Positions 1 to 11,882 of a stretch of DNA of 64,000 bases are shown in pieces (the stretch's first letter is position 1; each line of letters starts with the position of its first letter). The DNA comes from Beta vulgaris subsp. vulgaris (lineage: Eukaryota; Streptophyta; Magnoliopsida; Caryophyllales; Amaranthaceae). A model generated the notes under the pieces. It did no database searches. It was not told where the DNA came from and saw only the letters and a program-made list of their open reading frames with translations. The position numbers and the translations under genes are program-made. The DNA lies in contig NC_079203.1 in the NCBI RefSeq assembly GCF_026745355.1, positions 6,545,352 through 6,609,351 on the forward strand. The letters run 5' to 3'.

Positions 1-1897
1 TTTTCGAACCACATGTAAAAAAAAAAATTATGTTATTATTTTAATAATTTACAGCTGTAATTTATTAAGTAAATTAGTAGTTTTATGAAGTTTTAAGTAT
101 TAGTTTGTAGTGGGTTTTGCCTACTAGTAAAGGTTTTCAAGTTATGAGTTTAAAATAGTTTTTAAAGCCTTTTTAAGGAAAAAAAAAATCAGCTTTATTA
201 TTATATTTAAAATGCTGATTTTTATTTATTAGTAGCTTTGAATTGTTGTTGGAAGTACTAATTGATAGTACTTTGTTGTTGGTAAGTTTCAAGAATAATT
301 AAAGCCAGTCAAACTTTTGACTGTTGATTTTTGTGTAATCAAGGTACATACACTTGACTTTGACCTTTGACTATAGTATATTAAAGGTTATTTATTGAGC
401 ATGAGGAGTAAGGAGAGGCTTATGCCTTGGAATTGTTTGAGTACATGTTGAGAACTTAGAAAGGAGATTAGGAATGAAACTTTTGAGTTATTCCTATATT
501 TGAAAAGCATGTGATTGATATTAATGGCTTTTGAGCTAATTAAAGTTATTAAAGTTATTCTTGAAGCTAGGGCTTGCCCGAGAATATTTTATTGAGCATG
601 GTCTCATTTGAGGATATATATTTTATTGAGCAAGCTCTCATTTGAGGTTATATATTTTATTGAGCAAGGTCTCATGAGAAGTTATATTTTGTTGAGCAAG
701 GTCTCACAAGTTAAAGTTATTGAGCAAGGTCTCAAAGGTAGTTTAATCATTGAGCAAGGACTCAATTGATCGGATCATGGATCCTTAAGAAAGTAAGAAA
801 AGGACTCATGGAGTCATTAAAGTAATAAGATGAGCAAGGTCTCGAAGAATTTAGAATTGAGTTAACTATGGTGGTTGTTGCATTCACTTGTTAAAGAAAG
901 ATAAGAAATTAATTTATTTGCTAGATGTATTATTGTGATTGTGTCTCACATAATGGGCTTTGGCAATAAAACTCTTGGAATGGATCCCCCATGAGTATTG
1001 AACATAAGGGGGGAGTTAGCGTGAAACTATACTCCTGCATATAGCTTAGCATGACGATGCTAATGCTTTTATTTTATCAAGCAAGTTTATGGAATTCCAA
1101 TTATCAAGATTTGTGAGTGGACTAGGCGTCACTCGTATTATTTATCTCTGAGATGTTGAGTCTAGAGGCTCACTCTCACCCTCGTTCATTACTAACAAGC
1201 TTAAAATTCTCGAGTCAAGTTATTTAAAGTTCATGGAACTTTAGTAAAGGTGTGGGATCTCTTACACAAGGAATAGTAGCCCGTATGACTCCAAGAGGAG
1301 GACGGTGCCCGTTCATTGCCAAATAATAATATAAGAAAGTATTTAATAAGTTCAGTTATATGCTTGTCGCATGTAGAGTCGTAAGAAGAGCAAGCCGAAG
1401 TGATTGAGGATTGCATGCATTATTATTCGCATTAGTTAGTTGTGTTATGTACTCAGCGTTGCTGATGTATGTGTTTCTTTGTTTCTTTTGGTTGTTGTTT
1501 TTCCTCAACAACCCTGTGATGATCCATTTGGTGAGCAGAGTTTAGAGAAGAAGTTGCAGGTACAAGTTATTGATGTGCATGGAAATCATAAGCATCCGGA
1601 TGGGAGTTTTTAGTACACGAGTACTTTATTATTTAAGCTATCTTGAATTTTATGTTTAACTTTACTTGACCAATGGGGCCAAGGTTGGACTTTTGAAGAT
1701 GGGACTAGTATGGGATAGTCTCGGAGTTTGTAATTCATTTACATACTTTCTTATTTCCGTTGTATTACAGTATTTTCAGTTTATTTAAAAAGACTTCCGC
1801 TGTATTCTCTGATTAGCCTTACGTATTATCATGCGTGGCATAACAACTCCCGCAATTTCTACTAGTTTATAAAAGGAGAGGTCGTGGGGGTGTTACA
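1..1897. repeat. Right part of a long LTR-like repeat (copy 1)
   Basis: This AT-rich, non-coding segment ends at 1897 with GGGGGTGTTACA and abuts a Copia RT fragment. The same terminal motif ends copy 2 (3908) and, as GGGGGTATTACA, the solo LTR at 45128. All three share an internal block shortly before the end (a variant of 'gatgacccatttggtgagca' at about 1518-1538, 3591-3610 and 44765-44785). The left end is outside the window. At 598-850 there is an array of short phrases built on 'ttgagcaaggtctca'. The short terminal inverted repeat TGTAAYAC plus C-run is what I would expect of an LTR, probably Ty3-type; the lineage is inferred. Confidence 0.55.
598..850. repeat. Short degenerate tandem phrases 'ttgagcaaggtctca'
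   Basis: Six or more copies of a roughly 15-bp core recur at irregular 35-60 bp spacing inside LTR-like copy 1. No reading frame runs through them. It looks like a local expansion inside the LTR. Confidence 0.6.
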
Positions 1898-2097
1898 AAG
1901 AGCATCAAGCTCTTTGTTCATTGTGTCACCCAATGAGAGCGTTTAACTGCTTCTTTGAAGGTATTAGGTTCAGTGTATGTTGTGATAATTGTGGGCTAGA
2001 AAACAGGTGAAAGCACTGGAGAAAATGGTTGTAGTTGTGTCAAGGATTTTTGTGGGGCTTGGATTAGTCAGGTTACTGCTAGTTTTTGTACTTGAGG
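1898..2097 (-). pseudogene. Copia pol fragment: start of reverse transcriptase
   Basis: On the minus strand the segment reads as the spacer to RT boundary of a Ty1/Copia polyprotein: a decayed FLA..T block, then 'EPNTFKEAVKRSHWV', then after a one-base slip 'MNKELDAL', the usual opening of Copia RT. It continues the piece at 3909-4945. The two were separated by insertion of LTR-like copy 2, and copy 1 truncates the left side. It is frameshifted and inactive. Confidence 0.7.
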
Positions 2098-3908
2098 GTA
2101 ATACTCCGTATTTTTAGTAATTATAATTTTTAAAAGATTAAATTTATTAAAAAGGCTTTTATTAATTATAAAGATTTTAATAGGCTTTTATAATATATTA
2201 TGGGGTTTTTCAAATAGACTCTAGCCCAAATTAAATATTGGACCTAAGTTTACAAATTATAATCCAAGTAGTTAGTTTAGTAGTTGAAGATATTTCTTAA
2301 AAGAAATCAGAAAAGATTTACAAAAAAAGGAAAAAAATTAAAGAAATTTCAAAAAAAGATTTACAAAAAAAAATCTGGCGCGGTTAAGAAGCATGCCATT
2401 GAGTGAAATGTTTGATAAGTTTTGTTAGTTTTACATTTTTGACTTATCTTTTAGTTATTTTACCTTCTATAATTATATATTATGGGATAATTTATATCTT
2501 TTCCAAATCTTAGTTGGATAATCATAAATATTAGTTAGATCTTAGCTAGATTAATTTATCTTTTTTCCTAAATTCATCTTTTCGTTTCCTATTCCAATTT
2601 TACCTATCCAACTAGTACAAATAGGGATCTCCATTCATCATATTCTTCACACCAAATTTGAGAAATACATCTCTTTTCTCAAGTTTAAACACACTCTCTC
2701 TAAGCCAATCATTTTTTTCTCTATGGTAGATATTACTTTTCAAGGTACGTGTATGTGTAGATCTTTAATAATTAATTTGCAATCGTTGTATCATATTTTT
2801 AGGAAAATATTTTGGATTGAAATACATGTTTTTATAAGTTTTATTATGAACTACATGTATTCTATTCTGTATAAACATGTTTGAAGGTTTATTAATTTTA
2901 TTATGCACTTGAATCATACCATTAGTTCAAAATTATTATAAAGTTTGATCTTTGAATCTATATTATTCATATAATTTTCAAGGAGTTTGATATTTAAATA
3001 TTTAAAAAGGAGTGTTTTTGAACTATTATTATTTTCCAAAGGTTACCCCTTGAGCGAGTTGTTTTATTTATGCCTTTAACTGACTAAATTTATAAAAAAT
3101 ATTATTCTTTTTAAAGGAGGATTATTTCCGATGATTTTTATTAGATATATGATGTTTTATGATAACAATTATAAAGAAGCAACGACTTGTTCTTTATTAG
3201 CAATAACGGTAGTTATTAATATTATTTACCCAGGCAACGGCTTGTTATTTATTAGCAAGAAGGGTAGCCATTATATTATTTACCCATGTACTTTTTGTAT
3301 AAGTCATGTGAACAAGGTAGTAACTCCTCGTAATAAACTCAGTAAAGAATACTAAACTTGAGGAGTGTGCATACTTTAGGAAAGGTACCTAGGTAAGGAA
3401 AAAAGATGTTTAGAGTTATATATATACTTTATATTATATAAGTACTACAAGTATCCAAGGAAGGCTTTTCGAAATTAAATATTTTAATGTTTAATTAAAT
3501 AAAGTGTTTAATATTCCGCATATACATGTACTCAATATTTTTATTTACTGGCACGCTCTTTGTTTTGTTTTATGGCTTTGTTCCTGCGATGACCCTATTT
3601 TGGCGAGTAGAATTTACAGGTTGATATGATGCATACTTCATATGGGGGAGCGCGCTAGTGAGGAATTATAATTAGTCAAGGAGTTGTTATTTTATTTTAT
3701 TTATTTCTATTGTTATATAGTTGTACATTAAAGTTTTATTAATAACGAGAGGTTATTTAAGTTATTTCCACTACATTAGTTTCAAGTTCAATTAGTAGTT
3801 AGTATTAAAGTCTTTAACGTTATCACGTGGGGGTAATACTCTCAAGTTTCTCAAGGTGTTCTATATTAAAATATATTTTCAAAAAGAGATAAATTTGGGG
3901 GTGTTACA
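2098..3908. mobile_element. Solo LTR-like insertion (copy 2) inside Copia pol
   Basis: It starts at about 2098 with GTAATACTCCG, a decayed form of the TGTAATCCCCCG start at 31945, and ends GGGGGTGTTACA at 3908. Both flanks are parts of the same Copia polyprotein on the minus strand, which shows that this 1.8-kb block is an insertion. A promoter-like stretch (acaaataggg near 2617, then a CT-rich leader) lies about 520 bp in, as U3-R would in an LTR. No coding region was found. The flanking 5-mers (ttgag, ctaag) are only roughly alike, so the target duplication is not certain. Confidence 0.6.
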
Positions 3909-4945
3909 CTAAGTTTGAGACAATGTAGTCATGGTGCCAGTAAGGTTTTTCATGTGTCCTAGAAGATCTTCTAGGCTCATTATCTTCCACATGTTGGTCT
4001 AAGGGTTGAACTACAGTGGGTTCAGGTTCAATTTCAGTTTCATTTTCAGGATTCTCATCATTTTCTGTGTCATCACTCATTGCATCAAGCAGAGAGTTAA
4101 CAACTATATCTCTCTCGGTGTTTAGATCATTCTTTAATTTTTAAACACTTTATATGGAAAAATTTCTTCATAAAACTTTACATCTCTGCTCACAAACATC
4201 ACATTGTTGGTCAGATTTAACAATTTGTATCCCTTTTGATTTTGTGGTTATCCTAAGAACACACATGGAACACCCTTAGCACCAAACTTATCACACACGC
4301 TACTTGGGTTACTAGCCATAGCCAAACACCCAAAAACTTTTAAATGATTGTAGAGGGTGTGTAAAGAGTACCTCATATGGAGTTTTACCATTCAACACAT
4401 TTGATGGTGATCTGTTAGTTATGTGCACTGCACACAAGACACAATCACCCCAATATTGAAGTGGAAGGCCAACTTCAAATCTGAGAGCCCTTGCAAATTT
4501 CCAGGACATTTCTATGCCTCCTCTCAGCTCTTCCATTCTAATGTGGTCTGTCCACACAAGAAGTCTCATGCACTATACGAAGCTTTGCGAAAAACGGTTT
4601 GCAATGCTTATCTTGAAATTCCATTGCATTGTCACATTTGATCACCTTCACATCTTTCTCAAACTGAGTCTTTCCCATCTTCACAAAATTTTCCAGGGCT
4701 AAGAATGCATCTGATTTGTGTTTTAATAAGTTCACCTAGGTCACTCTTGAGTGATCATCTACTATTGTGAGGAAATACCTCTTATTATGTCTAGTGCTCA
4801 CCTTGTAAGGACCCCAAATGTCTATGTGCACTAGATCAAACACTCCACTAGCTCTAGACTCACTCACATTGTACGGAAGTTTATTCGCTGGTGGCTTGTG
4901 TCACTGGTCATTGTGGCACCTCAACATATTATTTATGCACTCGCT
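3909..4945 (-). pseudogene. Copia pol fragment: integrase core and spacer
   Basis: Minus strand, reading right to left. The frames give LVHIDIWGPY, then the integrase core with 'VIKCDNAMEF' and 'HETSCVDRPH', then 'LPLQYWGDCVLCAVHITNR' and the acidic spacer ending 'DYIVSNL'. These are the ordered blocks of a plant Copia integrase. Frames are broken at about 4540 and 4315, with several stops. It is the N-terminal continuation of the fragment at 1898-2097. No LTRs of this copy remain here. Confidence 0.8.
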
Positions 4946-6450
4946 GCTCTCTGGTGTTGGTGCGTCGTCAGCTATATATGGTGCGGTGACAGGAAAAAAG
5001 AGATAGAGGGGAGGTTTGATGGACGGCGGCATGTGATGCAGTGGTGTGGGGTTGCTGGTGGTGGTGCATCATGGAGGATGGGCAGAGGTGGAGGAGTGGG
5101 TGGATGGTGGTGAATTCATTAAGGTCATGTTTTGAGGGGAGAGTGAGGTGAGAGTAAGAGATAGATGATACAAGTTTGCTGGAAAATAACATAAAAGTGA
5201 GAACTAATGATATTGCTTGTCTTATCAATTTGTATAATAATGATAATGTATATAAAGTATTAATAAATTAAATGATAATGAAATAAGAGAAAGTTATACA
5301 TTTTCCTACAAAATTACACAAAAATGAGTAATAACGACATCATTTCTCTTATAAATTAAATTATATGAGTGTGTAATAATGATGAGGTATACAAAGAATT
5401 GACAAATGATAATGAAATATGAGAAAATGATACAAGTTTGCTGTAAAATGACAAAGAAGTGAGTAGTAATGACATGAATTTAAGAATGACATGAGACAGT
5501 TTCAAAATTCTATGAAATATACCAATAATGACATTAGTTTTTTTTTTATAAATGACATGAAACAGATTTTAAAATCACATGAAACAATTCCAAATTGATA
5601 TGAAACAACAATAATACATGAGAATTTCGTAATGACATAAAACAGATATATTAGTTCGCACATGTGAGATTTTGTTACACAATAAGTTATGCTCTAACAT
5701 GTTATACACTGAAGACTCACTCTAGATATTATGTAATAGATTAGGTAAATAATATTCTAATTACTCTGTAATTACTATGGATATCGATTTGATATATTAG
5801 CTCTTGTGATCAGTTATTATGTAACAGTTATGCTTTTGATATGATTATGTAATCATTTGAGATCACTTAGGAAAAATGGTGATTTCCATAGTATAACTTA
5901 GTGAAAACCTAAAACATGAATATATCCAAAGAAATCACTAACTTATCCCAAATGATCACAACTGATTACATAATCATTTCAGATTCTTAACTATATTACA
6001 TAATAAGGATAGTGTCCTAAGTGATCACAAAAGATAATATCAAAGTGGATCCCAATTTTTGTTGCAAAGTAAGCACAGCATCAGTCTTTCTTTGATCTCT
6101 ATTATATATGCAGACACACACACACTCTCTCTCTAATGTTCAACTATAACACACATTGCAGTCCTTCCTTTTAGCAACATTTGCCACCAGCTTAACTCGT
6201 TGCATTAGAACATGGGATGACTCTTAGAAGACCACCCTTAAAGTTGCGATTTTTCAAAAAACAAATAAAATCCGAGATTAATATGGAAAGACTGGCCAAA
6301 CTCGCAATTATAGTGACATTTTTTTCTAAAAAAAGAGTACAACAAGTTGTCGTTTCTCACCCATCTAAAATAGGTGGGTAGCTATTCAAATCGAAAATTC
6401 AATCATAGTGATCCTAGAAAAGTTGTTGTTTCTCATGTTTTAACCTAAAT
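4946..6450. other. Intergenic, no gene seen; AT-rich with inverted repeats
   Basis: No supported reading frame. From 5440 to 5660 the phrase 'atgacatgaaacag' recurs in variants. Around 5830-6030 an imperfect foldback is visible (gattatgtaatcatttgaga...cacttagg against cctaagtgatcac...gataatatc), possibly an old MITE. A short CA/CT microsatellite sits at 6112-6135. Confidence 0.5.
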
Positions 6451-6621
6451 TCACCAGTACTTGTACCACCCTCCTGACTCTATGGAATTCCATGAGGATG
6501 CATTGATAGAGATCCTGACCCGATTACTAGTTAAATCATTGATTCGATTCACTTGCGTATGTAAGTATTGGCTCTCTCTAAACACATCCCCTGAATTTAC
6601 AACCAAACATTGTGCTACTCG

Positions 6622-6924
6622 TGAAGACAAAGATAAATGTAATGAAGGAAAGATGATAGCACTGAAATAGAGAGGAATGTTTTCTGTATTTCCCAAAGTT
6701 GATTCTACTCAATACATTCATTTGTTCTTATACTACTAGCAAGCCTAGGGAATTACTAGGATATTACCTAGCTGATTACACCTGGAGAAAGAGACAAAAA
6801 GTACACTGATTACATCAGTAGAGAGGGTAGTGGACAACTACACCTTTACAAAGGTACAGACTACAGACACCAGTACTAGTTACAGACACCAGTACAAAGC
6901 TACATGGATCCACTAATTTTATCA
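6622..6924 (-). repeat. 3' LTR of the Copia element
   Basis: On the plus strand it starts TGAAGACAAAG and ends TTTTATCA. It matches the LTR at 11580-11882 except at six single-base positions. Confidence 0.97.
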
Positions 6925-6935
6925 CTCCCCTCAAG
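6925..6935 (-). other. Polypurine tract of the Copia element
   Basis: On the minus strand CTTGAGGGGAG lies directly before the 3' LTR. This is the usual place and composition of the plus-strand primer. Confidence 0.85.
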
Positions 6936-7668
6936 ATGGTAGGGAAGAATGAGCTCCCATCTTGACCAATAGTTGCTGATGTTGAGCCACAGGTAAGCTT
7001 TTGGTGAGGATGTCAGCAAGCTGAAGTGTGGTAGGAACATATTCGGGCTTAATCACATGTTGATTTACCTTATCTCTGATGAAATGGCAATCTATTTCAA
7101 CATGCTTGGTGCGCTCGTGATGAACTGGGTTTACTGCTATGGCTAGGGCAGCCTGATTATCACATTTGAGTGTAACAGGAGCAGTGGACTTAATACCAAG
7201 TTCTTTCAATAATTGAGATAGCCACACTACCTGCTCACAGGTTGTGAGAGTCATAGCTCTATACTCAGCTTCAGCATTTGATCTAGCAACCACCTTTTGC
7301 TTCTTGGTTTTCCATGAGATAGGAGAGTTGCCAAGTAATACACAGAAACCAGTTGTAGATTTTCTAGTGAAAGGACACCCAGCCCAATCACTGTCTGAGT
7401 AGGCATTTAGTATGGCTGTAGATTGAGACCCAAGTAGGATACCTTGGCTGGGAGATGCTTTGAGGTACCTTAACACCCTCCTTGCAGCTTGCACATGAGT
7501 TGTAGTAGGTTTTTTCATGAATTGACTCAAGGTATGTATAGTGAAAGCAATATCAGGCCTGGTGATGGTCAAGTATATAAGCTTTCCTATAAGGTGCTGA
7601 TATGGTGTAGGATCTTTGAGAAAATCTCCTGAGTCAGGTAGCAACTTCACATGGCCATGGGAGTCCAT
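6931..7668 (-). pseudogene. Copia pol: RT C-terminus and RNase H
   Basis: An open frame of 245 codons begins in the RT thumb ([21 protein letters not shown]) and carries Copia RNase H with '[10 protein letters not shown]', 'AEAEYRAM' and 'KCDNQAAL'. It ends '[10 protein letters not shown]', the usual Copia C-terminus, and its stop overlaps the polypurine tract. The domain itself is intact. It is separated from the RT catalytic part by frame breaks at about 7670-7880. Confidence 0.92.
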
Positions 7669-7807
7669 AGGAAGTTTAGAGGTTTCACATGCATCATGTT
7701 AAATTCTTTCAGCAAATCCAGCACATATTTCTGTTGTGACAAGAAGATTCCTTGCTTAGTTCTATCCACTTCAATTCCCAAGAAGTACCTGATATCTCCC
7801 AAGTCTT

Positions 7808-9367
7808 TCATATGGAACTGGGTAGCAAGAAATCTTTTAATAGAGTCAATTGCTGCAACATCATTTCCAGCAAGCAGTAATATAAGTCATCTACATATGC
7901 TAGCACAGTAACAAATGTAGATCCCTCTTCCTTAGTGAACAAGGAGTAGTCTGCCTTGGCCTGTTGGAACCCATAATCTTGCAAAGCTGCTGAGAGTTTG
8001 GCAAACCACTGGCGTGGGGCCTGTTTAAGGCCATAGAGGGATTTTTCCAGCTTGCATACTAACTCAGGATGAGCTTCCTTGTATGTTGTAGCTCTTTGGC
8101 CTATAGTTATCTCACTGTGAGGGCCAAGATACCCAGGTGGCATATGCATATACACATCCTCTTCAATATGTCCATGGAGGAAGGCATTCTTCACGTCCAT
8201 TTGACATACATGACAGTCCTTGAGAGCATCTACAGCAAGTAAAGATCTCACAGTTGTGAGTTTAGCAACAGGGGCAAAAGTTTGACCATAGTCAATGCCC
8301 TTCTGTTGTCTGTTGCCTAATACCACCAGCCTAGCCTTTTCTATTTCAACTGTCCCATCTGGATGAAATTTGGTTTTGAACAACCATTTACAACCAATAG
8401 CTCTCTTATTTGGAGGTAGGGTTGTAAGCTTCCAAGTGTTATTTCTTTCTAAAGCCCCCAGCTCCACATCCATAGCCTTCACCCATTTTTCACTGTGTAC
8501 AGCTGAGTTGAAGCTAGTAGGATCTTCTATTTGTACCACTTGATTAACAAAGGCAGTGAAAGCACATGATGCTTCAGCCTCCCCCACATTTACTACAGGA
8601 GCTGCTTCAGGCTCCCCCACACCTCCTACTCTTGTCTTAGTCACATAATCTGAGAGCCATGTGGGGGGTTTAGACAGTCTGTTGCTTCTTCTAGGTTCAT
8701 TTACAGGTACCTGACTACTGTGAGTAGGGACAGACCTCATTGTGCTTTCAGTAGGGTCAGTTGTAGGCATTTGGGTTTGAGGAGAGCTGGGTGGTTGATT
8801 TGTGAAGGTTGAGGTTGTGGTTGTTTGATCTGTGGTGTTAATAGGTTCAGTGTTGTGATCAAGCTCAAGGTCACAAGTGTCTAGAGTAGTGTCAATGTAG
8901 GTTTGTTCATTTGATTTGGTGGTAGGCATGGCTGTAGGTAAGGGTTCAAGGTAGATTTCTCTTGCTTTTTTGTTGTATGGGAATACATTCTCTACAAACC
9001 TGACATCTCTTGACACAAAGACCTGTTGAGTGGTCAAATTCAGTAGCTTATACCCCTTCTGCTCACTTGGGTATCCCAAGAATACACATGGGACTCCTCT
9101 TGGTGCAAATTTATCTGTAGTTCTTGTTGGGTTGCTAGCAAAAGCCAAGCACCCAAAGCTTCTCAATTGATTATAGTCAGGTTTCTTTCCCATAAGTTTT
9201 TCATAAGGTGTCATGTTTTTTATGGCAACACTAGGTAGTTTGTTTACAATATGAACATCAGTTAACACACAATCACCCCAATAACTCAAGGGTACGCAAG
9301 CTTGCATTCTCAAAGCCCTAGACATTTCCAGGACATTTCTATGCTTTCTTTCAGCTCGACCATTTTG
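7808..9367 (-). pseudogene. Copia pol: integrase C-terminus, spacer and reverse transcriptase
   Basis: This frame follows the stop at 9368-9370. It holds the end of the integrase core ([18 protein letters not shown]), the conserved '[15 protein letters not shown]', '[10 protein letters not shown]' and 'GYKLLNLTT', a Ser/Thr/Pro-rich spacer, and the RT palm ('[15 protein letters not shown]', '[12 protein letters not shown]', '[12 protein letters not shown]'). The catalytic YVDD lies at about 7886-7897. Immediately after it the frame is disturbed. Confidence 0.93.
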
Positions 9368-10452
9368 CTATGGCCTGTCTACACAAGATGTCTGGTGAAT
9401 TATGCCTTCCTGAGCAAAGTATTCTCTACAGGGTCCATCATCAAACTCCAGGGCATTATCAGATCTTATCACTTTTATAGATTTTCCAAAGTGATTTTTG
9501 GCAAATTTTCCAAACATTTTCACTACATCTAGGCTTTCAGATTTGAGTTTTAACAGATACACCCAAGTAGCTCTAGTGTAGTCATCAACCAAGGTCAAGA
9601 AATACATGTGTTTGTTTCTTGTAGTTACCCTATAGGGTCCCTAGATATCTATATGAACAAGACTGAAGGATTCAGTTGCCATTGATTCACTCAAGTTATA
9701 AGGCAGTTTAGTGAATTTAGCCATGGGACAAGTCAAGCAAACACAAACAGATTCATCAACATTATCTTTAATACAACCAATTAACTTCAATTTTTTCATA
9801 GGGGCATGCCCAAGTCTGTTGTGCCACAATGCATACTCTTCTTCCTACTTTTTACATGATTAGCATATTTTACATCACATAAGCTAATCAAGTTTCTTCT
9901 CTCTACAGCTTTTTCTACAGCTTTATTTTTGTCTCTTCTCTCTGCTTCTGCTAAAGAGTGAGATCTCCTTCTTGCTTTTTCCACTATCTTCTCTCCTGGT
10001 TCATTTACCAGCAAGTAAAGACCATCCTGAACTCTTCCAACACCCTTAATCTTCTGAGTAGCACAATCCTGAATCACACAAATGTCATTATAGAAGATAG
10101 CTTTGCAATTGTTTTGCAATATCAACTTGTTCACAGACAACAAGTTGTGTTTGAACTCAGGTACACACAATACATCTTTGAGCACCATGTTATTGTTCAA
10201 TCTCACTTCTCCTGTGTGAGATATATTTACAGTTTCTCCATTAGGAAGATTAATCCTAAGTCTTTTAGAGCTTTTAATAGCTTTGTCAATCAAAGCTATG
10301 TCAGACACCATATGGTCTGATGCTCCTGTATCAATCACCCATTGTTTCATTTTAACAGAAGCAGTATAACATGTAATCATACCTGCAAAGCTACTATCAA
10401 GCTCTTCTTCAGTTTCTGATCCAGGTGCTGATGCAGATGGAAGGAGTTTCAA
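9368..10452 (-). pseudogene. Copia pol: protease, pre-integrase zinc finger and integrase core
   Basis: The frame from 10452 contains the aspartic protease site IDTGASDHM and the block CVPEFKHNLLSV. A frame slip near 9840 leads into the HHCC zinc-finger motif (WHNRLGHAPM, then CVCLTCPMAK) and the integrase core (LVDDYTRATWVY, VIRSDNALEF). In-frame TAG stops stand at 9641-9643 (at the Trp of HIDIWGP) and at 9368-9370 (before QNGR). Confidence 0.93.
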
Positions 10453-10464
10453 GAGTTGCTCAAT

Positions 10465-11442
10465 CTAGTACTTTGTGAGGTTTTGAGCACTTTCACTTCC
10501 TTCTACTTGAGCATTTCCAGCCATCTTCTGCCCCTGATTCCTTCCTTTACTCCATCTGTTGTCTTGAGTACCCGCTCTTTCTTCTTTGCCCTAATTTTTC
10601 ATCTCTCTCTTGTGCTGTGGGTGCCATTTTGGATGGCCTTTAACATGCCAGCATTTGTCAGCTGTGTGATTCTTCTTTCCACACACACTACAAGCTTTCT
10701 GTTGCTGACCCATGCTGTACATAGCTGAGGATTCCAGGCTCAGATTAGAGAGGCTCAAGACATCTCTCTGCATCTCTTCTTGTTGTAATGATGCACACAC
10801 CTCTTCTACAGTAGGTAAGGGGCTTTAAAGTAGGAGCTGGCTTCTTTGAGGACTATATTTCTCATGAAGTCCATTGAGAAATTGAAAGAGTCTTTGCTCT
10901 TCCTTGTATTTGTTAAGGGTTTGAACAAAGTTGTTTACCTCAGCATTCATTTCAGTGATAGGTGGAAGAATGTTGAGAGCATCTTGTTCTTCCCAGATCC
11001 CTCTCATAACAGCATAGTACTCATGAATCTTAGCATCATTCTGCTTCATCTCATAGATATCCCTCTCTATCTTGTATTTTCTGGAACCATTTGTAACATT
11101 GTACATGGCTTCAAGGTGTTTCCAGACCTCAACTGCTGTATTGAGATACAGTATGGTCTTCTTGATGTGTTCAGAAACAGAGCCATGAAGCCAAGCTATG
11201 ACCATATTGTTACAAGTATCCCACTGATCAGCTTTCTGGGTATCTTCACTCTCCCTTTTAATAATTCCTGTGACAAATCCCAGTTTTCTCTTAGCTGCCA
11301 GAGATATTTCCATAGACCTTCTCTAGGCTCTATAGTCATTTGCTCCTTGAAGCTTTTCAACTGAGATGGAATTAGGTCCTTCAGATGGGTGAAGGTAAAG
11401 TGGGTGTTGTATATCAGAAAGGCTGATTTTTTCTTTAGACAT
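10465..11442 (-). pseudogene. Copia gag
   Basis: Its start codon is at 11440-11442 (MSKEKISLSD). The capsid part follows the UBN2/Copia gag pattern ('ANDYRA' then 'RRSMEISLAAK', 'AWLHGSVSEHIKKT', 'VWKHLEAMY'). A zinc knuckle, CSVCGKKNHTADKC, fits C-x2-C-x4-H-x4-C. Stops are present at 11323-11325 (TAG where Trp is expected), about 10825, 10591-10593 and 10465-10467, so no full-length product is possible. Confidence 0.9.
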
Positions 11443-11563
11443 TATGACAGATAGAGGAGATTTGAGAACACAAGAAAAGAATGAAGAAAGATCAAGAGAA
11501 GAGAGGGAGAACAAGGGGAATATTCTTAACACTTCTTCTCTGAGATCAGGCTCTCATCTAAAC

Positions 11564-11579
11564 GCCTGCTCTGATACCA
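11564..11579 (-). other. Primer-binding site (initiator tRNA-Met)
   Basis: On the minus strand TGGTATCAGAGC and four further bases directly follow the 5' LTR. This is the standard complement of the plant initiator methionine tRNA 3' end used by Copia elements. Confidence 0.93.
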
Positions 11580-11882
11580 TGAAGACAAAGATAAATGTAA
11601 TGAAGGAAAGATGATAGCACTGAAATAGAGAGGAATGTTTTCTGTATTTCCCAAAGTTGATTCTACTCAATACATTCCTTTGTTCTTATACTACTAGCAA
11701 GCCTAGGGAATTACTAGGAAATTACCTAGCTGATTACACCTGGAGAAAGAGATAAAAAGTACACTGATTACATCAGTAGAGAGGGTAGTGGACAACTACA
11801 CCTTTACAAAGGTACAGACTACATACACCATTACTAGTTACAGACACCAGTACTAAGCTACATGGATCCACTAATTTTATCA
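11580..11882 (-). repeat. 5' LTR of the Copia element
   Basis: 303 bp, TG...CA, paired with 6622-6924. It is bounded on the left by the primer-binding site and on the right by the target duplication ACTCG. Confidence 0.97.

Larger units (their letters stand above)
6622..11882 (-). mobile_element. Full-length Ty1/Copia retrotransposon
   Basis: 5,261 bp, with two 303-bp LTRs (6622-6924 and 11580-11882), both TG...CA, and a perfect 5-bp target duplication ACTCG (6617-6621 and 11883-11887). The right LTR is the 5' LTR. It is followed, in the direction of transcription, by an initiator-tRNA-Met primer site, gag, protease, integrase, RT and RNase H, and a polypurine tract beside the left LTR. The LTRs differ at six positions that I could count (about 2%), so the insertion is young. 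The coding region nevertheless has several stops and frame breaks, so the copy is defective. It sits inside an F-box exon. Confidence 0.97.
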
